This document shows, one piece after another, positions 62,187 to 64,000 of a stretch of 64,000 bases of DNA. The notes below the pieces were generated by a model that was given only the letters and a program-made list of their open reading frames with translations, was not told the origin of the DNA and made no database searches. Origin of the DNA: JBGTFE01 sp041747435 (lineage in GTDB: Bacteria > Acidobacteriota > Blastocatellia > Pyrinomonadales > Pyrinomonadaceae). The translations under genes were made by a program, and so were the position numbers. The stretch's first letter is position 1. Each line of letters starts with the position of its first letter. The stretch lies in the NCBI GenBank assembly GCA_041747435.1, contig JBGTFE010000059.1, positions 1 to 64,000 on the forward strand. The letters run 5' to 3'.

Positions 62187-62312
62187 GATTTCCATACTGA
62201 ATTTACATTTTCTGCCTGACTCGATAAGTGAAATATATGCTGTTATGTTACTCTGTAATCGAAATTTTGTTCGATAGGGCTGATTTCGCCGAACCGATTT
62301 TTTCCATTTCGT

Positions 62313-62807
62313 ATGAAAGTTTGTCCAAATTGCCAGCAAAAATATGTCGATGACGAGTTGAATTTTTGCCTTACAGATGGCGGGATCTTGACGCCCGTCT
62401 ATGACGACGCGCCGCCGACAATTTTGATGGATAAGGCGCGAACGACCGATCAAAATTGGACCGGCGAGCCGCCTTTTTCGCCACCGTGGCAGCAAAATCA
62501 GCCGCTGCAACAGCAACAGAATCAGCCGTTCATGGCACCGACCTGGGCGAAGGGGCAAGATCAGACGTTGCCCACAATCGCGATGGTTCTCGGCATTTTG
62601 AGCTTGCTTCTGATTTGCTGTTATGGCGGATTTTATTTCGGACTCGCGGCGTTGATCACCGGCTTTATCGGGATGTCGAACGTTAATAAAGATCCGGATA
62701 CCTACGGCGGAAAAGGTTTGGCAATTGCCGGAATGATCATGGGCGGCGTGAGTTTCGCGTTTGCTGTGTTGGCGATCTTGCTTGTTTTGGCAGGAAAAAT
62801 TAATTAA
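62313..62807 (+). CDS. Zinc-ribbon-like DUF4190 membrane protein
   Basis: A 164-residue protein. The start CPNCQQKYVDDELNFCLTDG is the half-ribbon also seen at the start of the kinase upstream. A Gln/Pro-rich linker (about 45-85) leads to a DUF4190 domain (about 88-160) with two membrane helices. It probably anchors a complex at the membrane and may be a kinase target; no function is known. Confidence 0.8.
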   Translation: MKVCPNCQQKYVDDELNFCLTDGGILTPVYDDAPPTILMDKARTTDQNWTGEPPFSPPWQQNQPLQQQQNQPFMAPTWAKGQDQTLPTIAMVLGILSLLLICCYGGFYFGLAALITGFIGMSNVNKDPDTYGGKGLAIAGMIMGGVSFAFAVLAILLVLAGKIN

Positions 62808-62860
62808 CACGAATCGCCTAAAAGTTGAAAGATCGCGCCCGAAAATAGTAAAAAATAGTA

Positions 62861-64000
62861 ATGCAAGTTAAATTGCGCGTGGTTTCCGGTCCTCAAACAG
62901 GACGCGTTTTCACGTTTGACCAACACGAAACCTTTATCATCGGGCGAAGTGAAGACGCCCATTTTTGCTTGCCGCAAGACCGCTTTTTCTCTCGCAATCA
63001 CTGTATTTTGGAAATCGCGCCGCCGCAATGTTTTCTACGCGACCTTGGCTCACTCAATGGAACTTTTGTAAACGGCTTTCGTGTTGAAGCTGTGCATCTT
63101 AAGAACGGCGACCGCATTCAGGGCGGCGAAACGGTTTTGGAAGTTGAGGTTGGCGGCGATACGATCCGGCAGTATTCGCCCTCGGCGGGCAGTCTGCCGG
63201 CGACTACAACGTCACAAGTAATCGTCCAATGTCTGAACTGCGGCATTCCGACAAGTGCAGAAGCCTCAAATCCCGATATTAAGCTTTCTTACGTTTGCGA
63301 CGACTGCCGCGAGGAATTGAAGAAAAACCCGCAGCCGATCCCGAATTATCAAATGGTACGGGTTCTCGGACAAGGCGGAATGGGCAGTGTGATGCTTGCG
63401 CGCCACGTCACGGACGGTCGCGTCGTCGCGATAAAAACGCTGCTTCCCGAAGTTGCCGTCAGCGAACAGTCCTTGAAACGCTTCATTCGCGAGATCGAGG
63501 TTGCCGCGAGTCTCCGACACCCGCACATCGTCAGTTACATGGAACACGGAACGCATAACGGCGTCGTCTATCTCGTTACAGAATTTGTCGGCGGAATGGA
63601 TGCGGCGAAGCTTTCAAAAACTCGCGGAGGAAGATTGAGCTGTCCCGAAGTAATAAAGATAATCGAACAAACGCTTTCGGCGTTGGATTTTGCGCATTCT
63701 CTCGGATTTATTCATCGTGACATAAAGGAGCAAAACATTCTTGTGGATGGAACTTTTCCGAATTATACGGCAAAACTTACGGATTTTGGTCTTGCGAAAA
63801 GCTTCAAACAGACAGGAATGAGCGGCGTTACAATGGTTGGGGATGTCGCCGGAACGATCGCATATATGCCGCCGGAACAAGTAAGAGATTTTAAAGAGGT
63901 TCGCCCGCCGTCCGACATTTACGCGATCGGAATGACGGCATACAGTCTTTTGACCGGCTCTCATGCGCTTGATATAAGCCCGCGCGCCGGAATCGCCGAA
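62861..64000 (+). CDS. FHA-domain Ser/Thr protein kinase, cut by the window end
   Basis: The ATG at 62861 opens a frame that runs to the last base (380 codons shown). Order: FHA domain (about 1-100; IIGRSED, SRNHC, DLGSLNGTFVNG), a zinc ribbon (about 122-151; CLNC...CDDC) and a kinase domain from about residue 163 (GQGGMGSVM, AIKTL, HRDIKEQN, DFGLAK). All catalytic residues seen so far are intact. Here FHA precedes the kinase, the reverse of the kinase at 2572-4452. The C-terminal kinase lobe is missing. Confidence 0.9.
   Translation, partial: MQVKLRVVSGPQTGRVFTFDQHETFIIGRSEDAHFCLPQDRFFSRNHCILEIAPPQCFLRDLGSLNGTFVNGFRVEAVHLKNGDRIQGGETVLEVEVGGDTIRQYSPSAGSLPATTTSQVIVQCLNCGIPTSAEASNPDIKLSYVCDDCREELKKNPQPIPNYQMVRVLGQGGMGSVMLARHVTDGRVVAIKTLLPEVAVSEQSLKRFIREIEVAASLRHPHIVSYMEHGTHNGVVYLVTEFVGGMDAAKLSKTRGGRLSCPEVIKIIEQTLSALDFAHSLGFIHRDIKEQNILVDGTFPNYTAKLTDFGLAKSFKQTGMSGVTMVGDVAGTIAYMPPEQVRDFKEVRPPSDIYAIGMTAYSLLTGSHALDISPRAGIAE

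Overview
The window is one continuous stretch of bacterial chromosome, densely coded on both strands. It has Gram-negative envelope genes (LptB and LptA/LptC-like proteins, an MlaEFD transporter, a TolC-type channel, an HlyD-type adaptor). It also has many Ser/Thr kinases, FHA domains and zinc ribbons, a von Willebrand A protein of the type often found in acidobacteria, and an HprK/RapZ/EIIA/HPr regulatory cluster. Together these suggest an Acidobacteriota member, perhaps the Blastocatellia/Pyrinomonadales side. That placement is inference from gene content; no 16S gene is present.

Layout: 1-1.7 kb, an efflux adaptor and the start of its downstream neighbour. 2-8.7 kb, a signalling block (zinc-ribbon FHA protein, kinase-FHA protein, RDD membrane protein, FHA-GAF-PP2C phosphatase, sensor with HAMP and HD-GYP). 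8.8-11.9 kb, two related zinc-binding membrane proteins. 12.2-17.2 kb, ftsY, a small toxin-antitoxin pair inserted at the ftsY tail, an AT-rich orphan gene, ribD and rsmA. 17.2-20 kb, a large secreted di-heme peroxidase with FG-GAP repeats. 20.3-21.9 kb, RNase J. 26.5-34.5 kb, an SDR oxidoreductase, uppP, recJ and LPS-transport genes. 34.6-41.4 kb, rpoN, hpf, hprK, rapZ, EIIA, HPr, an arginase-family enzyme and ddl. 41.4-46.2 kb, a reverse-strand block of secreted proteins, a glycosyltransferase and a TolC-like channel. 46.5-52.3 kb, gap, pgk, tpiA, secG and tRNA-Leu. 52.5-55.1 kb, a gingipain-like protease. 55.2-58.1 kb, mlaE-mlaF-mlaD. 58.2-60.4 kb, a Spy-like protein, an anti-sigma/ECF sigma pair and tRNA-Lys. 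60.5-64 kb, two more kinases, the second cut by the window end.

The most notable region is 21.96-26.42 kb. I read it as a decayed chromosomal integron. Two well-formed attC-like sites, a third interrupted one and a weaker fourth sit at the 3' ends of reverse-strand genes. For two cassettes the first bases are exactly complementary to the outer box of the cassette's own attC, as expected of cassettes inserted as circles. On the far side lies a near-consensus promoter pointing into the array, then a divergent fragment of about 38 codons that reads like the N-terminus of an IntI integrase. An IS110-family element sits inside one attC and is bounded by a 10-bp direct repeat. The cargo genes all encode exported or envelope proteins.

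Other points to check are a diverged second copy of the last 18 codons of ftsY beyond a VapBC-like pair, loss of the Walker A lysine in RapZ, a Cys-to-His change in the RibD zinc site, and a family of five-base-loop hairpins in two intergenic regions.
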